Part shown: positions 17,494-28,192 of the stretch, one piece after another
Layout: each line of letters opens with the position of its first letter
Position numbering within the stretch: position 1 is the stretch's first letter
Source: JAOUEA01 sp963821925
Lineage (GTDB): Bacteria > Actinomycetota > UBA4738 > HRBIN12
Assembly: GCA_963821925.1 (NCBI GenBank)
Contig: CAWGFO010000009.1
Location: forward strand, 186,001-250,000
Direction of reading: 5' to 3'
Length of the DNA stretch: 64,000 nt
Made by a program: the position numbers and the translations under genes
The notes under the pieces: generated by a model
What the model saw: the letters and a program-made list of their open reading frames with translations, nothing else
Database searches by the model: none
Told to the model about the DNA's origin: nothing

Positions 17494-18866
17494 GCGACGC
17501 GATCGGAACCGGCGAGGGCACCCCGTCCCCTGCGGTCCCGTTCCGCGAGGCCCTCCGGTTCTGGGTCAAGCTGGGATTCATCAATTTCGGCGGGCCCAGC
17601 GGACAGATCGCGCTGATGCACGAGGAGCTCGTCGATCGCCGCCGGTGGATCGGCGAGGGCCGGTTCCTGCACGCGCTGTCCTTCTGCATGCTGCTGCCCG
17701 GCCCGGAGGCCCAACAGCTCGCGATCTACGTCGGGTGGCTGCTGCACAAGACCCGGGGCGGGATCGTGGCCGGCGTCGCCTTCGTGCTGCCGAGCTTCTT
17801 CCTGATGCTCCTTCTCTCGTGGACGTACGCGGCGCACGGCCAGGTGAACTGGATCGAAGGGGTGTTCGCCGGGCTGTCGGCCGGCGTGCTCGGGATGGTC
17901 GTGGCGGCTTTGCTGCGGATCGGGGGCCGGTCGCTCCGGAACGCGTTCGCGATCGCGATGGCGGCGGCGTCCTTCCTCTCGATCTTCGTGATCGGGGTCC
18001 CGTTCCCCATCGTGGTGCTGGGTGCGGCGGCGCTCGGCTACGTCGTGTCCCGGACGCGGCCCGACGTCGTCTCGGTGCCGGCGGAGCTCGGCGAGGACGA
18101 CACGGGTGCGGCGATCGACGACATCGCGGCGTCGGCGCCGCACACGCAGCCCTCGACGCGGCGCGCGATCAAGGTGCTGATCGTGGGCCTCGCGGTGTGG
18201 TGGATCCCGTTACTGGCCGTGATCGCCTGGCGGGGCCGGGGCGACATCCTGAGCCAGCAGGCGGTCTTCTTCAGCACCGCGTCGCTCGTGACGTTCGGCG
18301 GGGCGTACGCCGTGCTCGCCTACGTGAACCAGGCCGCCGTGTACCGGTTCGGCTGGCTCACCCCGAGCGACGTGGTCGCCGGTCTCGGACTGGCGGAGTC
18401 GACCCCTGGCCCCTTGATCATGGTGACGCAGTTCGTGGGGTTCCTGGCCGCCTACCGGTTCCACGGCGATCTGTCGCCCGTGGTGGCGGGCGTGCTGGGA
18501 TCGATCGTCACGGTGTGGGCCACCTTCGCGCCGTGCTTCCTCTGGATCTTCCTGGGAGCGCCCTTCGTGGAACGGATCCGGGGCCATCGTCGGCTCGGGG
18601 CCGCCCTCGGGGCCGTGACGGCCGCCGTCGTGGGCGTGATCGCGAGCCTCGCCCTGACCTTCGGGGTGAACGTGCTCTTCGACAGCGTGTTCTACCGCGA
18701 GCCCTTCTTCATCCCGATCCCGTTCCCTCGGCTCGGCACGGTCGATCCGTGGTCGCTCCTGATCGCGGCGGCGGCGTTCGTCGCGCTGCGGCGGTTCAGG
18801 CTGAACCCCGCGCTCGTCGCCGTGGGATGCGGCGCCGTGGGGCTCGTGCATGCCCTCGTGGCCTGA
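17490..18866 (+). CDS. Chromate transporter-like (CHR/ChrA family) membrane protein
   Basis: Integral membrane protein of about 458 aa with two homologous CHR halves of about six helices each. ChrA members export chromate, but many relatives have unknown substrates. The first half carries FWVKLGFINFGGPSGQIALM and the second SLVTFGGAYAVLAYVNQAAV, the paired FGGP/FGGA motifs of the family, each followed by a conserved GPEAQQ or TPGPLI helix start. The first ATG (17616) would delete the conserved FGGP helix. Upstream, the frame is open with no ATG, GTG or TTG, so the likely start is CTG at 17490, overlapping the previous stop codon as CTGA. This start is inferred. A short leader separates its stop from the next gene. 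Confidence 0.82.
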   Translation: MSDAIGTGEGTPSPAVPFREALRFWVKLGFINFGGPSGQIALMHEELVDRRRWIGEGRFLHALSFCMLLPGPEAQQLAIYVGWLLHKTRGGIVAGVAFVLPSFFLMLLLSWTYAAHGQVNWIEGVFAGLSAGVLGMVVAALLRIGGRSLRNAFAIAMAAASFLSIFVIGVPFPIVVLGAAALGYVVSRTRPDVVSVPAELGEDDTGAAIDDIAASAPHTQPSTRRAIKVLIVGLAVWWIPLLAVIAWRGRGDILSQQAVFFSTASLVTFGGAYAVLAYVNQAAVYRFGWLTPSDVVAGLGLAESTPGPLIMVTQFVGFLAAYRFHGDLSPVVAGVLGSIVTVWATFAPCFLWIFLGAPFVERIRGHRRLGAALGAVTAAVVGVIASLALTFGVNVLFDSVFYREPFFIPIPFPRLGTVDPWSLLIAAAAFVALRRFRLNPALVAVGCGAVGLVHALVA

Positions 18867-18882
18867 GGGGTACGCTCCCGCG

Positions 18883-20040
18883 ATGACGACGCCGCGATCG
18901 CTCACGGACTATCGCGACGAGTTCCCCGTGGTCGGGAGGAAGGCCTACCTGATCAGCGCCTCCCTGGGGCCGATCTCGGTGCGCGCCCGAACCTACGTCG
19001 ACGGGTACCTCGACGCCTGGGCCTCGAAGGGCGCGCCCGACCACGTCTGGATGGAGGACATCTTCCCGACGATGGGGGCGCTGAAGCGCTCGTTCGCTGC
19101 GCTCGCCGGGTGCGACGCGGACGAGGTCGCGCTTTCGACGAACATCTCGATCGCGCTATCCACGGTCGCCTCGTGCCTGGACCTGTCGGGCGAGCGGAAC
19201 CGGGTGATCCTCTCCGAGCTCGACTTCCCGACCGACGGCCACGTCTGGCTGGCGTGGGCCCGCACGACCGGCGCCGAGATCGTCTGGCTGCGGTCCCCCG
19301 ACGGCCTCACGATCCCGCTCGAGGCCTACGACGAGGCGATCGACGACCGGACGGCGATCGTGATGGTGAACCGGGTGCTCTACCGTTCGAGCGCGCTCGT
19401 CGACGCGAAGGCGGTGTGCGCGATCGCGCGCGAGCGTGGCGCGCTGTCGTTCGTCGACGACTACCACGGGCTCGGCATCGTGCCGCTCGACCTGCACGAC
19501 CTCGGCTGCGATCTCTACACCGCCGGCACCCTGAAGTGGATGTGCGGCGGCCCGGGGATGGTGTTCCTGTACGCACGGCGTGAGCTCCTGCCGACGCTCG
19601 AGCCCGCGGTGACCGGCTGGTTCGGGACGCGTGAGCCGTTCTCGTTCGACACGGAGCACCTCGAGTACCACCCGACCGCCCGGCGGCTCGAGCACGGGAC
19701 CCCGCCGGCGCCCGTCTTCTACCTCGCGCAGGGTGGGCTCGAGATCATCGCGGAGGTCGGGGTCGAGCGGATCCGCGAACGACAGGGAGCGCTCACCGAC
19801 CACGTGATCGCGCGGGCCGATGCGGCCGGCCTCCCCGTGCGCACGCCCCGCGACCGCGACGCGCGCGGCGGGGTCGTGAACGTGGGCGTGGGCCCGAACG
19901 CCGAAGTGATCTGCCACGCCCTCCTCGCGCGCGACGTCTGCACCGACTTCCGCGGCGACGGTCTCCGGATCAGCCCGCACTTCTTCAACACCGAGGCCGA
20001 CATCGACCGGTGCTTCGATGAGTTCGCCGCGCTGATCTAG
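18883..20040 (+). CDS. Class V aminotransferase-fold PLP-dependent enzyme
   Basis: PLP enzyme of 385 aa related to kynureninases, cysteine desulfurases and similar fold-type I proteins. An N-terminal KAYLISASLGPIS segment, the aromatic/phosphate region STNISIALSTVAS, Asp-His pair FVDDYHGLG (about residue 205) and the Schiff-base Lys in TAGTLKWMCGGPGM (about residue 227) are visible. The substrate is not identifiable. The ATG at 18883 has no ribosome site but has TACGCT six nt upstream, consistent with a leaderless transcript. It ends tail-to-tail with the amidohydrolase gene; both stop codons lie in the arms of one short palindrome. Confidence 0.82.
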   Translation: MTTPRSLTDYRDEFPVVGRKAYLISASLGPISVRARTYVDGYLDAWASKGAPDHVWMEDIFPTMGALKRSFAALAGCDADEVALSTNISIALSTVASCLDLSGERNRVILSELDFPTDGHVWLAWARTTGAEIVWLRSPDGLTIPLEAYDEAIDDRTAIVMVNRVLYRSSALVDAKAVCAIARERGALSFVDDYHGLGIVPLDLHDLGCDLYTAGTLKWMCGGPGMVFLYARRELLPTLEPAVTGWFGTREPFSFDTEHLEYHPTARRLEHGTPPAPVFYLAQGGLEIIAEVGVERIRERQGALTDHVIARADAAGLPVRTPRDRDARGGVVNVGVGPNAEVICHALLARDVCTDFRGDGLRISPHFFNTEADIDRCFDEFAALI

Positions 20041-20054
20041 TCCGTTACGGACTA
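20038..20054. terminator. Palindrome containing both convergent stop codons
   Basis: TAGTCCG TTA CGGACTA: a perfect 7-bp inverted repeat with a 3-nt centre. The left TAG is the stop of the PLP enzyme gene and the right CTA is the stop (TAG) of the amidohydrolase gene on the other strand. It could be a short bidirectional terminator; there is no T tract. Confidence 0.35.
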
Positions 20055-21091
20055 CTGGGCCGGGTCGCGGCGCACGACCACCCGCCCGGCCCGCACCACG
20101 ACCCGGAGATCGTCGAGCGCGCCTGGGTCGCCCACCGGACTGTCGGCGGCCACGATCAGATCGGCCGGCGCGCCGGGCTCGAGCGGCGCGCGGGTGAGGG
20201 CTGCGAGCACGGCGTCGGGATCGAGCCCAGTCTCCCCTAGGAGCCGCAGCTCCAGCGTGTGGATCCCGGACGGGATCGGGCCGTTACCGAGGTCGGTCCC
20301 GTACACGACGGTCCCGCCCGCCGCGTGGAACCGCCGCACGTTGTCGAGGGCGGTGCGCAGGGCCGGCGTGTCGCCGCCCTGTCCGTGGATCGCGAGGGTC
20401 GAGACCCAGCGCATCCGCTCCGCGGCCATCGCGATCGCGTCGTCGCCCAGCCGGTGGGTCCAGGGGGCGTGCGCGAGCTCGTCGACGCCGGCACCGAGCG
20501 CTCGTTCGACCTGGCCCTCACCTTGCGCGTGCGCGGTGACGGGAACGTCGGCCGCGTGCGCCGCGTCGCAGATCGCGGCGAGGACGGCGTCGGAGGGCGT
20601 CGGCCCTTCATCGGCGTTCAGTGACACCTTGATCGCCGCGGCGCCCAGGCCCACGAGCTCGGCAACGGCGGCCGCTGCCTCGTCGGGGGTCGACACCTCG
20701 CGGCCCGTGCCGTCGGGGGCCCAGCTCGCGGCCGTCGGGTATCCGCCCTGACCGGTGAGCATCGGGCCGGCCGCGCGGATCAGCGGCCCGTTGAAGCCCG
20801 GGACCTCCGAGGTCTCGGCCAGCCCGAAGATGCGGTCGGCCGGCCAGGCGAGGTCGCGGACCGCCGTCACGCCCCGCTGGAGCATCGCGACGGGGTCGCC
20901 GAGCCCGATGTGGACGTGCCGGTCGGCCGCGGCCGGCATCAGGAACCCGGACGTCACGATCAGTTCGGCGTCGTCGGGCACGGGGTGGACCCGGCCGACG
21001 TACGTGACGGTGTCGCCGTCGCAGTCGACCTGCACGTCGGGCGCCATGCGCCCGGGGCCGAGCCACGCGAAGGGCGCGCGGATCGAGAGCA

Positions 21092-21092
<1 letters not shown>
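20052..21092 (-). CDS. Amidohydrolase family protein
   Basis: Metal-dependent hydrolase of the amidohydrolase superfamily, 346 aa, probably cytosolic. A small N-terminal beta-sandwich precedes the first metal pair HVH in AADRHVHIGLGDP (about residue 60). Further ligands are visible as the Lys-containing AAAIKVSLNADEG (possibly carboxylated Lys), His in VTAHAQGEGQ, His in DELAHAPW and Asp in VVYGTDLGNG. These resemble the imidazolonepropionase/prolidase branch, but the substrate is unclear. The ATG at 21092 overlaps the uvrB stop by one base (TGATG), so it is translated with uvrB. Confidence 0.85.
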
Positions 21093-23114
<2,022 letters not shown>

Positions 23115-23120
23115 CGAGCC

Positions 23121-23145
23121 AGTCTAGGGGCGCGCGCCGACATGG
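23121..23145 (-). promoter_or_regulatory. uvrB promoter with DNA-damage-type motif, same block as uvrA
   Basis: Minus strand: the same CCATGTCGGCGCGCGCC, two nt, TAGACT as before uvrA, here 6 nt before the uvrB ATG. Sequence on either side is unrelated to the uvrA region, so the 25-bp match is not part of a longer duplication. It fits tTGTCRGtg-N8-TAnnnT with one mismatch outside the TGTCRG core and one in the trailing tg. Confidence 0.6.
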
Positions 23146-23196
23146 ACGTTCGGCGGCTTGCGCCACGGCTCGCGAGGATGACACACTCGCGCCACG

Positions 23197-23214
23197 GTTG
23201 CCGTTCACGGCAAC
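23197..23214 (+). repeat. Short inverted repeat in the leader of the secreted-protein gene
   Basis: GTTGCCG TTCA CGGCAAC, a perfect 7-bp stem with a 4-nt loop, 8 nt before the Shine-Dalgarno of the downstream gene. It could be an operator or an RNA hairpin limiting translation. Confidence 0.35.
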
Positions 23215-23234
23215 GACCGACGAGGAGGTCCCCC

Positions 23235-23804
23235 ATGCGCCCCACTGCCCGGATCGCCGCCCTGGGCATCGTCGCGAGCCTGACGCTCACGCTCGCGCCC
23301 GCGCCCGCCGCACACGCAGGTCGATACATCGGCTACAAGGGCCGCACGGATCAGGGCCGGCGTGCCCAGGCGGTGGTGCGCCGGACCGATCGCGACCGGT
23401 TGTTCTTCGTCGCGTTCGAGAACGGCTACGAGCTCACCTGCGAAGACGGGACGACGCAGACCTGGATCGTGGGAGCGACCTTCTTCCCGGGCTTCCGGCT
23501 CCGGGATCATCGCCGGGTCCACATCAACGAGATCTGGGGCAACGTCGCGATCCACTACAACGGCCGCATCGGGTGGCTCGCGGGCACGGGCACGACGAAG
23601 TGGTCGGTCGCGGCCCTCGACCCCGACGAGCAAGCGATGCTCTGCACCTCCGACCGACAGGGGTGGACCCTGCAGCGCCACGGCTCGGCGCCGGCCTTCT
23701 CCGACGGCAAGGACGTAGCACTTCGGATCGGGTATGCCCGCGTGCACGTCGAGCGAGACGGGACCGCGAGGCTCGTGCGGTTCCGGGCGCCGATCGCCTC
23801 CTGA
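23235..23804 (+). CDS. Secreted protein of unknown function
   Basis: A 189-aa protein with a clear Sec signal peptide (MRPTARIAALGIVASLTLTL, cleavage likely after AAHA near residue 30) and no lipobox or later membrane helix. The mature part is beta-rich and basic, with two Cys (one in ELTCEDG, one in AMLCTSDRQ) that could form a disulfide. I do not recognise a family. The ATG at 23235 has a strong GAGGAGG site 6 nt upstream. It converges on the ABC ATPase gene with 3 nt between stop codons. Confidence 0.75.
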   Translation: MRPTARIAALGIVASLTLTLAPAPAAHAGRYIGYKGRTDQGRRAQAVVRRTDRDRLFFVAFENGYELTCEDGTTQTWIVGATFFPGFRLRDHRRVHINEIWGNVAIHYNGRIGWLAGTGTTKWSVAALDPDEQAMLCTSDRQGWTLQRHGSAPAFSDGKDVALRIGYARVHVERDGTARLVRFRAPIAS

Positions 23805-23807
23805 CGC

Positions 23808-24558
23808 CTACAACCGGCCGGCGTCGACGATCCGCTGGAGGAAGCGCCGCGTGCGGTCCTCCTTCGGGTCGTTGAAGAGCTGCTGCGGCGGGCCCTGCTC
23901 GAGGATCACGCCGTCGTCGAGGAAGCACACCCGGCTCGCGATGTCCCGAGCGAAGCCCATCTCGTGCGTCGCGATCAACATCGTCATGCCGCCGGCCGCG
24001 AGCTCGCGGATCACGTCGAGTACCTCCGCCACGAGCTCGGGGTCCAGGGCGCTCGTGACCTCGTCGAGCAGCATGATGTCGGGCTGCATCGCCAGGGCGC
24101 GGACGATCGCGACGCGCTGCTGCTGACCGCCGGAGAGCCGGTCCGGGTACTCGTCGGCCTTGTCCGCGAGGCCGAACCGCTCGAGCAGCTCGTGTGCCCG
24201 GGACTCGGCGTCGGCCTGCGAGAGCCTGAGGACCTTGACGGGCGCGATGGTGACGTTCCGCATGACCGTCATGTGCGGGAACAGGTTGAACGACTGGAAG
24301 ACGATGCCGATCTGCCGACGGATCGCGTTCACGTCGACCCCCCGGCGCGGTGATCTCCTGACCGAGCACCGTGATGCGACCCGCGTCGATCGGCTCCAGG
24401 AGGTTGATGCAGCGCAGCAGCGTGGACTTGCCCGAACCCGACGCCCCGATCAGGCAGATCACCTCGTGCTCGGCTACCGACAGGTCGACCCCCTTCAGGA
24501 CCTCGAGCTCGTCGAACCGCTTGTGCAGACCCTCGATCCGGACGGCGTCGGCGATCAC
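23808..24558 (-). pseudogene. Polar amino-acid ABC transporter ATPase, interrupted by a one-base insertion
   Basis: ATPase of a glutamine/histidine-type importer. The N-terminal part (AVRIEGLHKRFDELEVLKGV, Walker A GASGSGKST) reads from the GTG at 24558 to about codon 72. The rest (MNAIRRQIGIVFQSFNLFPH, signature LSGGQQQRVAI, Walker B IMLLDEV, LIATHEMGFAR) is in another frame. The switch falls in a run of six G (minus strand) near 24340; five G would restore a standard 249-aa protein. The start overlaps the permease stop by 4 nt (GTGA). It is most likely a homopolymer error in the assembly. Confidence 0.88.
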
Positions 24559-25445
24559 AGCGCGCCACCGGTCTGCCGTTGCTTGCGGTCGCGCGCGACC
24601 ATCGCGTCGACGAACCGCGTCATCGGCACCGTGATCACGAGGTAGACGACCGCGAGCGCAACGTAGGGGGTGAAGTTGAACGTCTGAGCACTGTCGATCC
24701 CCGCGGTGCGGAAGGCCTCGACGACCCCGATGTAGGAGACGAGCACGGTGTCCTTCTGCAGCCCGATGAAATCGTTCAGGAGCGGCGGGATCACGCGGCG
24801 CACCGCCTGCGGGAGGATCACGAAGCGCATCGACTGGCCGCGCGAGAGCCCGAGGGACCGCGCGGCCGCCACCTGGCTCCCGTGCACCGACTCGATCCCC
24901 GCCCGATAGACCTCCGCCACGTACGCCGAATAGACCAGGACCAGGGACACGACACCCCACAGGAAAGGGCTATCGGGCACGCCCTGGATCCCGAGGGCCG
25001 GCACCCCGAACCCGAGCAGGTAGATCACGAGGATCGTGGGGACCCCGCGGAAGAGGTCGGTGTAGAGCATCGCGAAGAGCCGGATCGGGAAGAAGACCGG
25101 CCCCGGGAGGCTCCGCATCACCGCGACCACGAGTGCGAGCCCGAGGATCAGGACCTCCGAGAGGATGAAGAGCCGCACGTTCACGAAGAACGCGCGCACG
25201 ATCCCGGGGAACGACTCCTTGAACTGGGCGCGGCTGAAGAACGCCCGCTTCACCTCGTCCCAGCCCGGCGAGTTCACGACGATCAGCGACAGCACGACGA
25301 AGAACACGATCGTGCTGACCACGGCGATCGCGACGCTCTTCCCGCCTTCGGCCCGCAGCGGCGCGAGCAGCTTCGACCCTCGGTCGCCGTCGGGGAGTCT
25401 CGGATCCCCGGGCTGGTACTCGTGCAGCTCCGGGCCCGTGGACAT
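24555..25445 (-). CDS. Polar amino-acid ABC transporter permease (HisM/GlnP family)
   Basis: Inner-membrane permease, 296 aa. A ~35-residue cytoplasmic N-terminus is followed by a first helix (VAIAVVSTIVFFVVLSLIVV). After a ~35-residue outside segment comes the core of about five helices with the family motif AAARSLGLSRGQSMRFVILPQA (EAA loop that docks to the ATPase). It follows its binding-protein gene by 21 nt and overlaps the ATPase gene by 4 nt. The single permease gene implies a homodimer. The substrate is probably a polar or charged amino acid, inferred from the family only. Confidence 0.9.
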   Translation of the reverse strand: MSTGPELHEYQPGDPRLPDGDRGSKLLAPLRAEGGKSVAIAVVSTIVFFVVLSLIVVNSPGWDEVKRAFFSRAQFKESFPGIVRAFFVNVRLFILSEVLILGLALVVAVMRSLPGPVFFPIRLFAMLYTDLFRGVPTILVIYLLGFGVPALGIQGVPDSPFLWGVVSLVLVYSAYVAEVYRAGIESVHGSQVAAARSLGLSRGQSMRFVILPQAVRRVIPPLLNDFIGLQKDTVLVSYIGVVEAFRTAGIDSAQTFNFTPYVALAVVYLVITVPMTRFVDAMVARDRKQRQTGGAL

Positions 25446-25466
25446 GGCCGCAGGCGCGCCGGGGCG

Positions 25467-26394
25467 CTACTTGATCACCGGGTAGTCGAGGTTCTCGAGC
25501 CACGTCGACTGGAGCTCGGCGAGCGTGCCGTCGTCCGTGAGCTCCTTGATCGCGAGGTTCACGCACTCGACGAGCGGACTGTCCTTGTCGAACGTCATCC
25601 CGAAGTACTCGCCGTTGTTCGGGAACTGCCCGACCACCACGCCGTTCTCCGCCTGGCCGATCAGCACGTTCACGTACGCGGTCGGCGCGTCCACGACGTA
25701 GGCGTCGATCTGCCCGTTGTTCAGCGCCTGGATCACGTCGACGGACCGGTCGAAGACCGCAGGCTCCTGGTCGGGCTGGACGTTGTCGACGATGTACTGG
25801 TAGCTCGTGGTGCCGATCTGTGCGCCGAGCTTCAGAGGCTTCAGGTCCGCGATCGTGGTCGCGTCGGCGATCGGCGTGCCCTTGTTCGCGACGAGCGGCC
25901 TGGTTCACGTCGTAGTACCCGTCGCTGAACGCCACGACCTGCGCCCGCTCCGGGGAGTACGAGACCTGGCCAAGGTAGAAGTCGTAGTCGCGGTTGCCGG
26001 GCTTGTAGGACTCGTTGAAGTTCACCGGGGTCCAGTTGACCTGGTCGCTGGCGACACTGAGCTTCTCGGCGATCTGGTACGCGAGCGCTCCCTCGAAGCC
26101 CTCGCCGCTCGCAGGGTTCCCGGTGCCGCTGTTGGGCTTGGCCGTCCAGTCGCCGTAGGTGCCGGTGCCGGCGAACCACGGCTGGAAGGCGGGGTTGTCG
26201 GTCCCGATCGTGAGGGCGGTCGAGTCGTAGAGCGCGTCGAGGTTGTTCTGGTAGCACTCGATCGCGGAGGCTGCGACCACGGTCGACCCGGTGTTGCCCG
26301 TCGCGCCGCTGGTCCCCGATGTGGTGGACGAGTCCTCGGAGCACGCGGCGGCCACCAGGAACAACGCCGCCAATCCGATCACGATCCTGCGCAT
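25467..26394 (-). pseudogene. Amino-acid ABC transporter binding lipoprotein (SBP family 3), interrupted by a one-base insertion
   Basis: Solute-binding lipoprotein of the same importer. It starts MRRIVIGLAALFLVAAACSE with a lipobox, then a Ser/Thr/Gly linker and the family-3 fold as far as GYYDVNQA. There the frame changes near 25902 and continues as LVANKGTPIADATTIADLKP and on to NLDYPVIK. One extra base explains it; without it the protein is 308 aa and intact. The shift is not in a long homopolymer. The ATG at 26394 has GAGGGG upstream. In its promoter region (26395-26468) a TAGGCT -10-like box and a GATCGTC-N12-GACGATC dyad (26410-26435) may regulate the operon. Confidence 0.85.
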
Positions 26395-26468
26395 CTCGAT
26401 GACCCCCTCGATCGTCCCCGTGAGCGCCGACGATCCCCTCCGCCGGACACGCGCGGAGCCTAGCAGAC

Positions 26469-27276
26469 CTACTTCCGCGGCTCCCAGGAGAAGTAGCGCG
26501 TCGCGACGAGCAGTCCGAACAGGCCCCACGCGGCGATGACCGCGACATCCCACCAGTCGAACGGGAACGCGCGCACGGGCCCGATCGGCGTCGACACCGT
26601 CACGTTGCCGAGGAAGCCCGCCCGCATCGCATCGGCGAAGTGCTTCACGGGGAAGATGTCGCCGACGACCCGCATCCAGGTCGGGGCGCCGTCGTCGAGC
26701 GGGAAGAAGATCCCCGACACGAAGAGCAGCGGGAGGATCGTCGCGTTCACGATCGGCGGGGCGGCGTCGGCGTTCGGGATCACCACCGTGATCGCCAGCG
26801 CGAGGGCGGCGAACGAGAGCGACCCGACGAGGAAGGTCACGACGAACTCGACGAGCGGGACACCTGTCGGGAAGGGCGAGCCGTACACGACGCGCCCGAA
26901 CACCAGCATGATCACGACGAGCAGCGCCCCCACCACCATGCCGTGGAGCACGCGCGACGAGAGATAGGCACCCGCCGGCAGCGGCGTGCCGTGCAGGCGT
27001 TTCAGGATCCCCTGGTCGCGGGCGAACGTCGTCGTCATCGCGATGTTCGTGTAGCAGGCCGTGACGACGCCGAAGGCGGCCATCGCGCCGACGAAATATG
27101 TCGAGCGTTCCAGGGTCGTCCCCCCCGATGCGGAGGTTCCCGCTCCCGAGGAGCGCCGTGAAGATCACCAGGAACATCAGCGGGAACGCGAACGTGAAGA
27201 AGGCCGACGCCGGGTTCCGCCAGAAGGCCTTGTTCGTGAACCGGAACTGCCGGATGACGGCGGCCGGGGCGCTCAC
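26469..27276 (-). pseudogene. ABC-2 type transporter permease, interrupted by a one-base insertion in a G7 run
   Basis: Membrane subunit of a DrrB/ABC-2-type exporter. The N-terminus (VSAPAAVIRQFRFTNKAFWR, first helix SAFFTFAFPLMFLVIFTALL) reads to LRIGG. The remainder from GAMAAFGVVTACYTNIAM (five more helices, ending in YFSWEPRK) is in the next frame. The switch is in seven consecutive G (minus strand; C at 27120-27126), where six restore ATCGGGGGGACGACC and a 268-aa protein. The GTG at 27276 has GAGGAGGG upstream and overlaps the ATPase stop by 4 nt. The cargo is unknown. Confidence 0.85.
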
Positions 27277-28190
27277 TCGAGTCCCTCCTCGCCGCCCGTC
27301 AGCGAAAGGTAGACGTCCTCGAGGCTCGGACGCTCGGCGTCGATCGTCTCGAACGCCAGGTCGTGCTCGATCGCCCATCCGGTGACCGTGTGCAGGGTCC
27401 GGGTGGGGTCGTCGGTCGTCAGCTCGAGGTAGCCGTCGCCCGTGTCGACCTGGCCCCAGTCGGGCAGCGAGGGCGAGCCCGCGGGCACGCGGAACCGGAT
27501 CCGCGCGGTCATGCGGTCGCGCCCCGCGATCGTGTCGGGCGGCCCCTCAGCGACGATCTCGCCGCGCGCGATCACCGCCACGCGGTCGGCCAGGTACTGC
27601 GCCTCGTCCATGAAGTGCGTCGTGAGGAACACCGTCTTGCCGAGCGCCGTGAGGTTCTTCACGATCTCCCAGGCGTTGCGCCGGGCGTTCGGGTCGAACC
27701 CGGTCGTCGGCTCGTCGAGGAAGAGCAGGTCCGGGTCGCCGGCCAGCGCCACCGCCACGTCGAGGCGGCGCTGCTGGCCGCCCGAGAGCTTGTTCACCCG
27801 CGTGTCGGCCTTCTCGGTGAGCCCCACCACCTCGATCACCTCGTCGGTCGACCGCGGCGACGGGTAGTAGCCGCCGTACATGTCGACGATCTCGCGCACC
27901 GTGAGGAACGGATCCACGCCCGTGGACTGCAGGACGATGCCGATCTGCTGGCGCATCGCCAGGTGGCGCTCGACGGGGTCGAACCCGAGCACCCGGACCT
28001 CGCCCGCGGTGCGCTGCCGGTATCCCTCGAGGATCTCGGTGGTCGTGGTCTTTCCGGCGCCGTTGGGGCCCAGGAGCGCGAACACCTCACCCCGGTCGAC
28101 GTGCAGGTCGATCCCGCGCACGGCCTCGACGTCGGCGTAGGACTTGCGGAGCCCGGCGACCTCGATCACGCGTTCCGGCACGCCGGACAC
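27273..28190 (-). CDS. ABC-2 exporter ATP-binding protein (DrrA/CcmA-like)
   Basis: Cytosolic ATPase that drives the adjacent ABC-2 permease; 305 aa. Walker A GPNGAGKTTT (about residue 40), Q-loop IGIVLQSTG, signature LSGGQQRRLDVAVAL, Walker B LLFLDEPTTGFDP and H-loop LTTHFMDEAQYL are followed by a C-terminal ~75-residue accessory domain typical of drug or lipid exporters. The GTG at 28190 is 2 nt after the stop of the dehydrogenase gene; a second GTG at 28181 is possible. The 4-nt overlap with the permease gene indicates a fixed two-gene unit. Confidence 0.9.
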   Translation of the reverse strand: MSGVPERVIEVAGLRKSYADVEAVRGIDLHVDRGEVFALLGPNGAGKTTTTEILEGYRQRTAGEVRVLGFDPVERHLAMRQQIGIVLQSTGVDPFLTVREIVDMYGGYYPSPRSTDEVIEVVGLTEKADTRVNKLSGGQQRRLDVAVALAGDPDLLFLDEPTTGFDPNARRNAWEIVKNLTALGKTVFLTTHFMDEAQYLADRVAVIARGEIVAEGPPDTIAGRDRMTARIRFRVPAGSPSLPDWGQVDTGDGYLELTTDDPTRTLHTVTGWAIEHDLAFETIDAERPSLEDVYLSLTGGEEGLE

Positions 28191-28192
28191 TA

